The notes beneath the pieces were generated by a model. The model was given only the letters and a program-made list of their open reading frames with translations. It made no database searches and had not been told where the DNA came from. A DNA stretch of 6,057 bases from Pirellulales bacterium (lineage in GTDB: Bacteria > Planctomycetota > Planctomycetia > Pirellulales > JALHLM01), in assembly GCA_022844585.1 (NCBI GenBank), contig JALHLM010000159.1:1-6057 (forward strand). Direction: 5' to 3'. Below are positions 1 to 6,031 of this stretch, in pieces (positions within the stretch are counted from its first letter, which is position 1; each line of letters opens with the position of its first letter). The position numbers and the translations under genes are program-made.

Positions 1-427
1 AAGGTTGAAATCGCAGCTCGACGAAGGCGAAGTCCATGCGCCCAGCGACGCGGTTGTCGAAGCGATCGACCTGGAGCCCGGCGACCTGGTGCCCGGCGGC
101 ACGCCGTTGGCCACGTTGGTCCGCGCCGACGAACTCTGGGTACGTTGTTTCGTGCCGGCCACGCTGGTGACGTTTGTGCATGTCGGCGACAAGGTAAGCG
201 TGGGGGTCGATTCACGCCCCGGCGAGGGTTTCGAAGGCGAAGTGTTGCGCGTCAATCGCGTGGCCGAATACACGCCCCGCAATGTGCAGACGTTCGAACA
301 ACGGCAGGACCAGGTCTTCGGCGTCAAAGTCCGGGTCCGCGATCCGGAGAACGCACTCCGCCCGGGCATGGCCGCGACGGTGACCCTGAATGCGCAGGCC
401 ACGTCAGCCGGCACGCCCCAGAATTAG
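1..427 (+). CDS. HlyD-family efflux periplasmic adaptor (membrane fusion protein), C-terminal part, 5' truncated
   Basis: This is the C-terminal part of a membrane fusion protein that would link an inner-membrane ABC or RND exporter to the outer envelope. The frame is open to the left window edge, so the TTG at position 5 is probably internal and the true start lies outside. Counting from that TTG, a lipoyl/barrel-sandwich half is seen at about residues 8-40 (VHAPSDAVVEAIDLEPGDLV, then GGTPLATL). A beta-barrel segment follows at about 41-80 (DELWVRCFVPATLV, then VGDKVSVGVDS). The membrane-proximal end is at about 80-130, with TPRNVQTFEQRQDQVFGVKV and the family-typical LRPGMAATVTL. The TPRNVQT-x-EQR-x-DQVF block resembles YbhG-type adaptors of ABC exporters, but the transported substrate cannot be told. 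Its transporter partner is not downstream, so it would be expected upstream. The gene ends in TAG at 425-427, 11 bases before a strong hairpin. Confidence 0.85.
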   Translation, partial: RLKSQLDEGEVHAPSDAVVEAIDLEPGDLVPGGTPLATLVRADELWVRCFVPATLVTFVHVGDKVSVGVDSRPGEGFEGEVLRVNRVAEYTPRNVQTFEQRQDQVFGVKVRVRDPENALRPGMAATVTLNAQATSAGTPQN

Positions 428-438
428 CATTTGTCAGA

Positions 439-470
439 GTCTCCTTTCGCTCCGCGAAAGGAAACGAGAC
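439..470. repeat. GC-rich inverted repeat (hairpin), REP-like, between the HlyD gene and the next ORF
   Basis: CCTTTCGC (443-450) and GCGAAAGG (454-461) are perfect 8-base inverted arms around a TCC loop. A second pair, GTCTC (439-443) and GAGAC (466-470), can extend the stem past an asymmetric bulge on the 3' side. It sits 11 bases after the HlyD stop codon. There is no T-run after it, so it is not a classical intrinsic terminator. It could stabilise the upstream mRNA 3' end, act as a weak terminator, or be a copy of a dispersed repeat; I associate the core CTTTCGCTCCGCGAAAG with intergenic repeats of planctomycetes from memory only. Its 3' arm contains the purine-rich GCGAAAGGAAACGAG stretch that would serve as ribosome binding site for the ATG at 472. 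Confidence 0.7.
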
Positions 471-471
471 C

Positions 472-600
472 ATGGCGCGCCTTGTTTTGCCCCGAGTTGT
501 GCCTCTTCAAGTAGAGCTGGAAAACAGCGCCGACCGGGCAAAAGGCTATATTCCCTTGGACACAGAAACCATTGAGGTCATCGCCGTCTATTCTTTATGA
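472..600 (+). CDS. possible small protein or leader peptide, 42 aa, overlapping the CorA-like gene start
   Basis: A 42-codon ORF starts with MARLVLPRVVPLQVELEN and ends with IEVIAVYSL. I do not recognise the sequence; it has no signal peptide, transmembrane segment or cysteines. Two things favour translation. A purine-rich GAAAGGAAACGAG lies just upstream of the ATG. Its TGA stop also overlaps the ATG of the following gene in an ATGA arrangement (597-600), the usual signature of translational coupling, and the following gene has no good ribosome binding site of its own. Against it, third-position GC by my hand count is about 54 percent (22 of 41 sense codons after the ATG), which looks lower than in the neighbouring genes. 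It could be a regulatory leader peptide, a small membrane-independent protein, or a chance ORF in an intergenic region. Confidence 0.35.
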   Translation: MARLVLPRVVPLQVELENSADRAKGYIPLDTETIEVIAVYSL

Positions 601-1376
601 AATCCATCCTGCCATCCGCGTGGACGCTGCCGCAACGGATTCGCGACCGCTTGGGTGAGACCGCCGGACGCCAACGCGCCATGGAGGCCGAAGGGCATTT
701 GTTGCTGGTGCTGCACCAGCCCCCCTCGGCGGCCGATCCGGAACGCATCGGCCGCTATTTCTGGCGCGATCCGACCGGGGCCTGGAAGTCGAACGCCTGC
801 GGCGCGGGCATTCAGGGGCTCAAATCGCACGTCGATGAATTCGCCAACAAAATCGACAAGTTGGAGGACGCGCTCCAAGTTGCCACGAGCGCCGCGTCGT
901 TCTATGGCATCCTACGCGAGTTGACGCCGCTGGCACGGACCACGCGTCATCTGCACGCCGCGTTGCAACATGGACGGGAACTTTGCCCCGCCGATCGCGA
1001 CTTGATCGCACTTCGCGACCGCGCCGGAGAATTGGAGCGGGCCGCGGAGCTGGCCCAGCAAGACGCCCAGGCGTCGCTTGATTTCCAAGTGGCGTACCAT
1101 CAGGAACTGGAATCGCAGCGCAGCTACGAAATGGCCGTGGCCACGCATCGGCTGAACTTGCTCGTCGCGCTCTTCTTTCCGATTGCTACGCTTAGCTCCA
1201 TTTTCGGCATGAACATGGCCCATGGTTTTGAGAACGCTCCGGCGCCCGCAACGTTTTACGTCGTGCTGGGCGCTGGTCTCATCGCCGGATTGATTCTGGC
1301 GATCGGCGTCGGACGACGCCCGGCGCCGATTGGGCAACCGGGGCGCACGAAGCCAGCGCCGCCCCGACGCACATGA
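597..1376 (+). CDS. short CorA-like divalent-cation transporter family membrane protein
   Basis: This 259-residue protein ends in two hydrophobic helices joined by the CorA signature. TM1 is at about 187-203, preceded by RLN (185-187), and leads into FGMN (203-206). TM2 is at about 217-238. The GMN tripeptide (204-206) is the selectivity-loop motif of CorA/Mrs2 magnesium channels, which form pentamers in the inner membrane. The 185 residues before TM1 are mostly charged and helical (LEDALQ, RDRAGELERAAELAQQ), as expected for the cytoplasmic stalk helix, but the region is shorter than the N-terminal domain of classical CorA, which has about 315 residues in total. A tryptophan-containing patch FWRDPTGAW (55-63) is N-terminal. 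The tail is GRRPAPIGQPGRTKPAPPRRT-like, basic and proline-rich. Transport of Mg2+ is family inference. ATG 597 is the only start codon of the usual type after the in-frame TGA at 573-575; GAGG (574-577) is too far upstream to be ideal. It overlaps the next gene by ATGA at 1373-1376. Confidence 0.8.
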   Translation: MKSILPSAWTLPQRIRDRLGETAGRQRAMEAEGHLLLVLHQPPSAADPERIGRYFWRDPTGAWKSNACGAGIQGLKSHVDEFANKIDKLEDALQVATSAASFYGILRELTPLARTTRHLHAALQHGRELCPADRDLIALRDRAGELERAAELAQQDAQASLDFQVAYHQELESQRSYEMAVATHRLNLLVALFFPIATLSSIFGMNMAHGFENAPAPATFYVVLGAGLIAGLILAIGVGRRPAPIGQPGRTKPAPPRRT

Positions 1377-2500
1377 TGCGGCGCGTGGCGATCCTCTGCG
1401 AGTTCGGCACGCTCAACGGCGGCGAAAATTCCCTCTTGGCCGTCTTACCGAGAATCATGGCCGGCGGCTGGACGCCGACGATTTTTTGCCCGGCGTCTGG
1501 CGCTATCGCGACCACACTGCGTGAGCGCGGCGTCGCAGTGGAACCGATCGAATATCGCGCATCCGACGGCGGCGCACGGCCACGCGATGAATTGCGCGAG
1601 GAACTCACCGAGCGCTTGCGTCGCCTCGCGCCGGCGTTGCTGCACGCGAATAGTTTGTCGATGGGTCGACTATCCGGACCGGTCGCCGAAACACTGACGT
1701 TGCCGAGTATCGCGCATCTCCGCGACATCGTCGGCTTGAGCCAGGCCGCCGTGGACGATCTGAATCGTCATCGCCGATTGTTGGCCGTGTCCGCGGCCAC
1801 GCGCGACGCGCATGTTCAACAAGGATTGACCGCGGAGCGAACGTGCGTGCTCTATAACGGCGTCGACGTGACGGAATTCCAACCAGGCGAACCGAGCGGC
1901 TGGTTGCAGCGTGAGTTGGAATTGCCATGCGAAGCGCTGTTGATCGGCTGCGTGGGACAATTGATCTTGCGCAAAGGACAGGACGTGCTCGCCGACGCGG
2001 CGACGTTGCTCGTGGATCATTGGCCAACATTGCACTACGTCTTCGTCGGCACAAGACATTCCGAGAAAGAGGAAACCAGGCGGTTTGAGGAAAACCTCCG
2101 CAGCACGTTTTCCAGTGGAGCGCTCGCCCGTCGCGGACACTTCCTCGGCGTCCGCACCGACATGCCTAGCTTGCTGCGCGAGTTAACACTGCTGGCGCAC
2201 CCGGCCAGGCAGGAACCGCTGGGACGCGTGCTGCTCGAAGCCGGCGCGAGCGGCTGTCCGATCGTGGCCACCGACGTCGGCGGCACGCGCGAGATCTTTC
2301 CGCCGGACAGTGAGGCGGCAATGCTGATTCCGCCGGACGATCCGCGAGCGCTCGCCGAGGCGATTGAAGCATTGCTACTTCATCCGGAACGTCGTGCGGT
2401 GCTGGGACAACGTGCTCGTGGCCGGATTGTGGCTGCCTTCGACGCGGATCGGTCTGCCGCGGGACTGTTGCGGCACTATAATGAAGTGGCCGGTTCTTGA
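1373..2500 (+). CDS. glycosyltransferase family 4 (GT-B fold)
   Basis: This 375-residue protein looks like a retaining GT-B glycosyltransferase of family GT4, which moves a sugar from a nucleotide-sugar donor to an acceptor such as a polysaccharide or lipid-linked glycan at the cytoplasmic side of the membrane. The N-terminal Rossmann half starts with VAILCEFGTLNGGENSLL (5-22), the glycine-rich acceptor-side loop. The domain junction has LYNGVD (160-165). The donor half starts with GCVGQLILRKGQDVL (192-206) and contains HPARQEPLGRVLLEAGASG (276-294), with the E-x7-E motif E281 and E289, followed by PIVATDVGGTREI (296-308). No transmembrane segment or signal peptide is seen. The donor and acceptor cannot be deduced. 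ATG codons at 1373 and 1376 are both possible starts; the first overlaps the CorA-like stop, suggesting translational coupling. No ribosome binding site is obvious. Confidence 0.92.
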   Translation: MMRRVAILCEFGTLNGGENSLLAVLPRIMAGGWTPTIFCPASGAIATTLRERGVAVEPIEYRASDGGARPRDELREELTERLRRLAPALLHANSLSMGRLSGPVAETLTLPSIAHLRDIVGLSQAAVDDLNRHRRLLAVSAATRDAHVQQGLTAERTCVLYNGVDVTEFQPGEPSGWLQRELELPCEALLIGCVGQLILRKGQDVLADAATLLVDHWPTLHYVFVGTRHSEKEETRRFEENLRSTFSSGALARRGHFLGVRTDMPSLLRELTLLAHPARQEPLGRVLLEAGASGCPIVATDVGGTREIFPPDSEAAMLIPPDDPRALAEAIEALLLHPERRAVLGQRARGRIVAAFDADRSAAGLLRHYNEVAGS

Positions 2501-2533
2501 AGAATCATTGTTGGCTGGAACGTGAAGTAACCA

Positions 2534-2986
2534 ATGTCTCCCCGTGCCTGTTTGATCCTCGGTTCCTTGCTGGCCGGATTGGCCGTCGCCGCCGGCACTT
2601 TCGGCGCGCATGGGCTGCCGGCGTTGCTCGAGCAACGTCACGCCTTGAGTCAGACCGCGACTCCGGTGGATTTTGCGAAGGCTCTCGCGAATTTCGAGAC
2701 CGCGGCGCGCTACCAAATGTATCACGCCCTGGCGCTGATCGTTGTTGGCCTCTGGGCGGAACGTCGACCGTTCAAGTCATTGAGCGTCGCTGGCACGGCC
2801 TTCTTGCTCGGCTCGCTCGTTTTCAGCGGATTCCTTTACGCCTTAGTACTCACGCAGCAAAAATGGCTCGGCGCGATTGTCCCTATCGGCGGCGTGGCAT
2901 TCCTCGTTGGTTGGATCGCCACGCTGATCGCCGCCATCAATTCTTCGATTGAGCCAGACTTCGCTCATCCCCCGCGCGGCGAGTAA
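2534..2986 (+). CDS. DUF423 (YgdD-type) small integral membrane protein
   Basis: This 150-residue protein has four predicted membrane helices at about 5-27, 62-76, 84-106 and 112-135. Family markers are GTFGAHGL (21-28) at the end of helix 1, FETAARYQMYHALAL (54-68) entering helix 2, and LVFSGFLYAL (95-104) in helix 3. DUF423 proteins such as E. coli YgdD have no established biochemical function. Between the first two helices, the loop at about 29-54 appears longer than usual, which may explain a length of 150 against roughly 120-130 in many members. The start is chosen at ATG 2534, with a weak GAAG (2524-2527) upstream, 33 bases after the glycosyltransferase stop, so it may share that gene's transcript. 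The C-terminal 16 codons overlap the 3' end of selB on the other strand. Confidence 0.88.
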   Translation: MSPRACLILGSLLAGLAVAAGTFGAHGLPALLEQRHALSQTATPVDFAKALANFETAARYQMYHALALIVVGLWAERRPFKSLSVAGTAFLLGSLVFSGFLYALVLTQQKWLGAIVPIGGVAFLVGWIATLIAAINSSIEPDFAHPPRGE

Positions 2987-4862
2987 AACCGATCCGGTCG
3001 AGGTACTCGCAGAGCGGCACCGCATATTTGCGGGATGTGCCGAGCAACTCGCGAATCTGGCTCACGGTCAACGTCGGTTGCGTCGCGAACGCTTCGCGTA
3101 GCGTTTGCTTCATTGCCTCCGCCAATTCCGCGTGCAGATAGAACTCGTTGTTGAGTTTCACTAGGTCGCCGTCGGACGCGGCCAAGGCGATCAATTGCGG
3201 GACGCTGGCCTGGTTTTTGACCGTCTGCGCTTTGACCTCTTGCACCGTCGGCGGTTGGAAGCCCGCGTCGCGATAACGGACGATGATCTCATCCAACAAC
3301 TTGCGCTCGTTGGCGGTGAGCGTCGGCCCATGTCCGGCCAGCGCCACGCCACGCGCCGTAAGTCGGATCTTGCCCGCGGACTGCATCGCCTGGAGCGTCG
3401 CTTCCACGACGGCGTCGCCGCCCAAGTAGGCGAACCGCTGCGTGAGCCGGGGCTTGTCGATCGACGTTTGCAGCGGAAACCGGGCGTGCAATTTCTTGAG
3501 CGTCGCTTCGATGCGCTCATAGATATCGGCCAACGCCTGGCGATGCACGCGCAAACGACGGTTCGGCGGCACCGCGAGTTCAATCAAATCGCCGCGCTGC
3601 TTGAGCGCGCCGACCGCTTCGTCGAAGCGATCCACGCCAGCGGTGCGCACGAGGTCGACGGGTTGCCACTCGCGCAAACCGAAGAAGCGCGCCGCGGCTG
3701 CCGCGCGCACGACAGGATCGCTGGATCTCCAAGCGGTGAGTTGTTCGCTCCAATCGGCGTTGCCGCGCCGCAGGCGTTCGGCCGTGGGATCGAGCACGTG
3801 TCCGCCGCCGATCGTCATCACTGGCGACTCGCTACGAATCACCAGCGGCTGTCCCCACACGCCAACGGCCGGTTCCGCCAGGTAAAGCTGCGCGAGGCCG
3901 ACTGCGCCGGCTTCGAGTCGATCGCGATCGAGCAGCACCACGGTGGCCATGATCTCGGCTGTGCCGAGATGCAGGCGGACGCGAGCGCGGTTCTTGATCG
4001 GCCGCATGAGTTGCGGCGAAGCGGTGAGCTGGACCGTCATCCGCCGGCTCGGCACTAAATGCCCGACGGTCGCCAACTCCTGTCCACGGCGAACTTCATC
4101 GTGATGAATGCCGGCGAGGTTAATGGCGGCCCGTTGCCCGCGGTGCGCTTCGTCGATCGTGCGTCCATGCACGTTCAATCCGCGCACGCGAACGCGCACC
4201 TGGCCCGGCTCGATGGCCAACTCGTCGCCGACGCGCACTGATCCTGATCCGACGCTGCCGGTCACGACCGTGCCATGCCCTGGCACGGTGAACGCGCGGT
4301 CGATCGCCAGGCGAAATGGCCCTTCGCGCTTGGCGGCGACCAATGGCTCAACTTTCGCCGCCGCTTCACGGAGGGCTACCTTCAACTCCTCGCCGCCCTC
4401 GCCGCGGACGGTGCTGGTGTGAATGATCGGCGCTTCGGCAAGAAAGGTGCCAGCCACCAATTCGCGGATTTCTTCTTCGACCAGTTCGATCCAACTGGGA
4501 TCCGAAAGATCGCACTTCGTGAGCGCGATCACGCCGGCGCGGAGATCGAGCAGCTTGAGAATTTCCAGATGCTCACGCGTCTGCGGTTTGATGGAATCGT
4601 CGGCCGCGATGACCAGCAACGCCAGATCGATGCCGGTCGCGCCGGCCAACATGTTGCGGACAAACCGCTCGTGGCCCGGCACGTCGACAATGCCCAGCCG
4701 GTACTCGCCGAGGTCCAATTCCGCAAAGCCGAGGTCGATCGTGATGCCGCGCTGCTTTTCTTCCGGCAGCCGGTCGGTGTTCACGCCCGTCAACAGCTTG
4801 ACGAGCGACGTCTTGCCGTGATCGATATGCCCCGCGGTGCCGAGAATCAGGTCCGTCGCCAT
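2937..4862 (-). CDS. selB: selenocysteine-specific translation elongation factor SelB
   Basis: SelB is a GTPase that delivers Sec-tRNA(Sec) to the ribosome at UGA codons followed by a SECIS hairpin. From the ATG at 4862 it has 641 residues. G1 is GHIDHGKT (11-18), the switch I region is KQRGITIDLGFA (36-47), G3 is DVPGHE (60-65), followed by RNMLAGATGIDLALLVIAADD (69-89), and G4 is TKCD (115-118). Domain 2 begins with FRLAIDRAFTV (183-193), whose Asp188-Arg189 match positions reported to shape the selenocysteine pocket in E. coli SelB. The C-terminal third is a chain of winged-helix domains, ending in RKYAVPLCEYLDRIGFTRR (about 611-629), which closely resembles the SECIS-binding end of E. coli SelB. 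E. coli SelB has 614 residues, so this is full length. I prefer ATG 4862 over the in-frame ATG at 4901 because MATDLILGTAGHIDHGKT begins as family members do; the 13 extra residues are not SelB-like. No clear ribosome binding site is seen at either. No selA, selC or selD lies in the window. Confidence 0.96.
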   Translation of the reverse strand: MATDLILGTAGHIDHGKTSLVKLLTGVNTDRLPEEKQRGITIDLGFAELDLGEYRLGIVDVPGHERFVRNMLAGATGIDLALLVIAADDSIKPQTREHLEILKLLDLRAGVIALTKCDLSDPSWIELVEEEIRELVAGTFLAEAPIIHTSTVRGEGGEELKVALREAAAKVEPLVAAKREGPFRLAIDRAFTVPGHGTVVTGSVGSGSVRVGDELAIEPGQVRVRVRGLNVHGRTIDEAHRGQRAAINLAGIHHDEVRRGQELATVGHLVPSRRMTVQLTASPQLMRPIKNRARVRLHLGTAEIMATVVLLDRDRLEAGAVGLAQLYLAEPAVGVWGQPLVIRSESPVMTIGGGHVLDPTAERLRRGNADWSEQLTAWRSSDPVVRAAAAARFFGLREWQPVDLVRTAGVDRFDEAVGALKQRGDLIELAVPPNRRLRVHRQALADIYERIEATLKKLHARFPLQTSIDKPRLTQRFAYLGGDAVVEATLQAMQSAGKIRLTARGVALAGHGPTLTANERKLLDEIIVRYRDAGFQPPTVQEVKAQTVKNQASVPQLIALAASDGDLVKLNNEFYLHAELAEAMKQTLREAFATQPTLTVSQIRELLGTSRKYAVPLCEYLDRIGFTRRAGDERSLAQSKN

Positions 4863-5018
4863 AGTAAACGGATTGTACGAAGCTCGGCCCGCGGGAACCA
4901 TTGGCGTTACGGCGGCGCGGCTAGCTTACTCAGCTTATCTTGCCCTCGAACAGCGTCGCCGCTACCGTACGCCCCGATTTTCATCGACCATTGGGCAAAT
5001 CTCGGACTGAATTCACGC
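4863..5018. promoter_or_regulatory. divergent intergenic region between selB and the DUF481 gene
   Basis: The two genes are transcribed away from each other, so promoters for both should lie in these 156 bases. On the minus strand, TACAAT (4877-4872) resembles a -10 box and lies only about 10 bases before the preferred selB start, but there is no good -35 at 17 bases (TGGTTC at 4900-4895), and the resulting leader would be very short. For the plus strand no convincing -35/-10 pair is seen. Small repeats are present: AGCTTA at 4923-4928 and 4932-4937 (9-base period), and ACCATTGG at 4897-4904 and 4987-4994. These are short enough to be chance. The location of promoters is inferred from gene orientation only. 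Confidence 0.35.
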
Positions 5019-5951
5019 ATGCGGCGAGCTTTACGAAGCGACATGTTGGGCTGGCGCCGCACTATGCTGCGCTGTTTGCTGGTCTGGATGGCCGTCCTCG
5101 CGGCGAATCCCATCGCCAGAGGGCAAAGTCCCACGCCGGCGCCGGTGTTTGCGCCGGAGTCGGGGGTCTATCGACTGCCTCCGGTGACCGATGGGCCCAT
5201 GATCGCTCCGCCGGAACTGGCGCTGCCGGCCGAGGACGTCAAAACGCCGGAGGCCGTTGACGCGGCGATCGTGGTTGAAGAAGCCCCGCCGGCGCCGCCG
5301 AAGATCTGGGAATCGAGCCTGGAGTTCGGCCTGAACGGCTCCACGGGCAACAGCGAACTCTTCAACATGCGCTTCGGCGCGCACGCCAAACGCTGCGTGC
5401 CGCACGATACGCTGACCTTGGATTTGACGTACTCGCGGGGCTCACGCAGCGGCGTGCTGGCGGAGCATCGCGCGCTGTTCGACGCCCGCAACGAATGGCA
5501 CTTCCAGGACAGCCCTTGGACGCCATTCGTAAAAGGGTCGCTCGAGTACGACGAGTTCCGGGCGTTCGACGTCCGCGTGGTGGCGAACGGCGGTCTTGGT
5601 TACCAGATCATTAAGAACGACGCCACGAGCCTGATCACTCGGCTCGGTAGCGGTTTTTCACAGGAAATCGGCGGCCCCGACGACAGCGTGGTGCCGGAAG
5701 GTTTGGCCGGCATGGAGTACGAGCACAAACTCTCGGAACGTCAAAAGATCAGCGCCGCGACCGAGTACTTCCCGGACATCGGCGACATCAGCGATTTCCG
5801 CGCTACGAACAAGGCGGCCTGGGAATTGCTCGTCGATCCAATCTGGAACACCAACCTGAAACTCGCCGCGAATCACCGTTACGACAGCACGCCGCACGGG
5901 CTGAAGAAGAACGACTTGGACTACACGCTGCTGGTGATGTGGAAGTACTAA
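5019..5951 (+). CDS. DUF481 family outer-membrane beta-barrel protein, secreted
   Basis: This 310-residue protein has a hydrophobic export signal at about 17-33 (LRCLLVWMAVLAANPIA) with a plausible cleavage site after Ala33-Arg34-Gly35. A proline- and acid-rich linker follows at about 37-95 (many P, A and E residues, ending APPAPPKIWESS). From about 97 to 310 the sequence alternates in the manner of amphipathic beta strands, beginning with SLEFGLNGSTGNSELFNMRFG (100-120), the typical entry into DUF481 with its GN-S element, and including aromatic-rich strands such as FVKGSLEYDEFRAF (170-183). It ends in WKY, an aromatic C-terminal residue as outer-membrane barrels require for BAM recognition. 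Family members (E. coli YdiY) are of unknown function. Start choice is uncertain: ATG 5019, 5043 and 5064 all precede the signal, none with a good ribosome binding site; 5064 would give a compact signal peptide beginning MLRCLLVW. The reading frame stays open far upstream, but that part lies antisense to selB. Confidence 0.85.
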   Translation: MRRALRSDMLGWRRTMLRCLLVWMAVLAANPIARGQSPTPAPVFAPESGVYRLPPVTDGPMIAPPELALPAEDVKTPEAVDAAIVVEEAPPAPPKIWESSLEFGLNGSTGNSELFNMRFGAHAKRCVPHDTLTLDLTYSRGSRSGVLAEHRALFDARNEWHFQDSPWTPFVKGSLEYDEFRAFDVRVVANGGLGYQIIKNDATSLITRLGSGFSQEIGGPDDSVVPEGLAGMEYEHKLSERQKISAATEYFPDIGDISDFRATNKAAWELLVDPIWNTNLKLAANHRYDSTPHGLKKNDLDYTLLVMWKY

Positions 5952-5962
5952 CAGGCGGGAGG

Positions 5963-6003
5963 ATTCACCACGGAGTCACGGAGGGGGGAAGGGAGGTGAG
6001 AAG
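5963..6003. repeat. ACCACGGAG-type tandem repeat and purine-rich tract after the DUF481 gene
   Basis: Twelve bases after the DUF481 stop codon lies ATTCACCACGGAGTCACGGAGG, in which CACGGAGT (5969-5976) is followed directly by CACGGAGG (5977-5984). The strand then runs into a nearly pure purine tract to about 6003 with a GGGGGG run (5983-5988) and GGGAGG (5991-5996). From memory, CACGGAG-type short tandem units occur in intergenic regions of several bacterial groups, including planctomycetes. No stem-loop followed by T residues is present, so there is no visible intrinsic terminator for the DUF481 gene. Confidence 0.45.
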
Positions 6004-6031
6004 TCGCGTCAACTGACGTGAAAGAGTTGCT

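Noticed and set aside
145..471. Upstream part of the long frame that contains the 42-codon ORF, starting at ATG 145
   Set aside because: It lies out of frame inside the HlyD-type gene, and its translation is arginine-rich shadow sequence. Only the part from ATG 472, after the HlyD stop, is a candidate.
547..552. TATATT as a -10 box for the CorA-like gene
   Set aside because: It matches five of six consensus bases, but no -35-like hexamer lies 16 to 19 bases upstream, and it is inside the candidate small ORF.
598..600. UGA at the end of the small ORF as a selenocysteine codon, given selB in the window
   Set aside because: The frame after the TGA runs out of register through the CorA-like gene and has no protein-like character, and no SECIS-like hairpin was evident just after it.
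2497..2952. 151-codon plus-strand frame starting at the end of the glycosyltransferase gene with an ATGA overlap
   Set aside because: It overlaps the DUF423 gene in another frame. The translation is rich in arginine and lacks family features, while the DUF423 frame has clear membrane helices and conserved motifs.
3195..4058. 287-codon open frame on the plus strand
   Set aside because: It is wholly antisense to selB. Long antisense frames are common in GC-rich genes, and the translation shows no recognisable domain.
4863..4901. Alternative selB start at ATG 4901, adding 13 residues
   Set aside because: The extra residues MVPAGRASYNPFT are not seen at the start of SelB proteins, and the family pattern begins at MATDLILGTAGH. 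Neither site has a good ribosome binding site, so the choice rests on family alignment.
4275..5018. In-frame open extension of the DUF481 gene for 744 bases upstream on the plus strand
   Set aside because: Most of it (to 4862) is antisense to the strongly supported selB gene. Its translation is arginine-, glutamine- and histidine-rich without family features, and the signal peptide of the DUF481 protein lies after the ATG cluster at 5019-5064.
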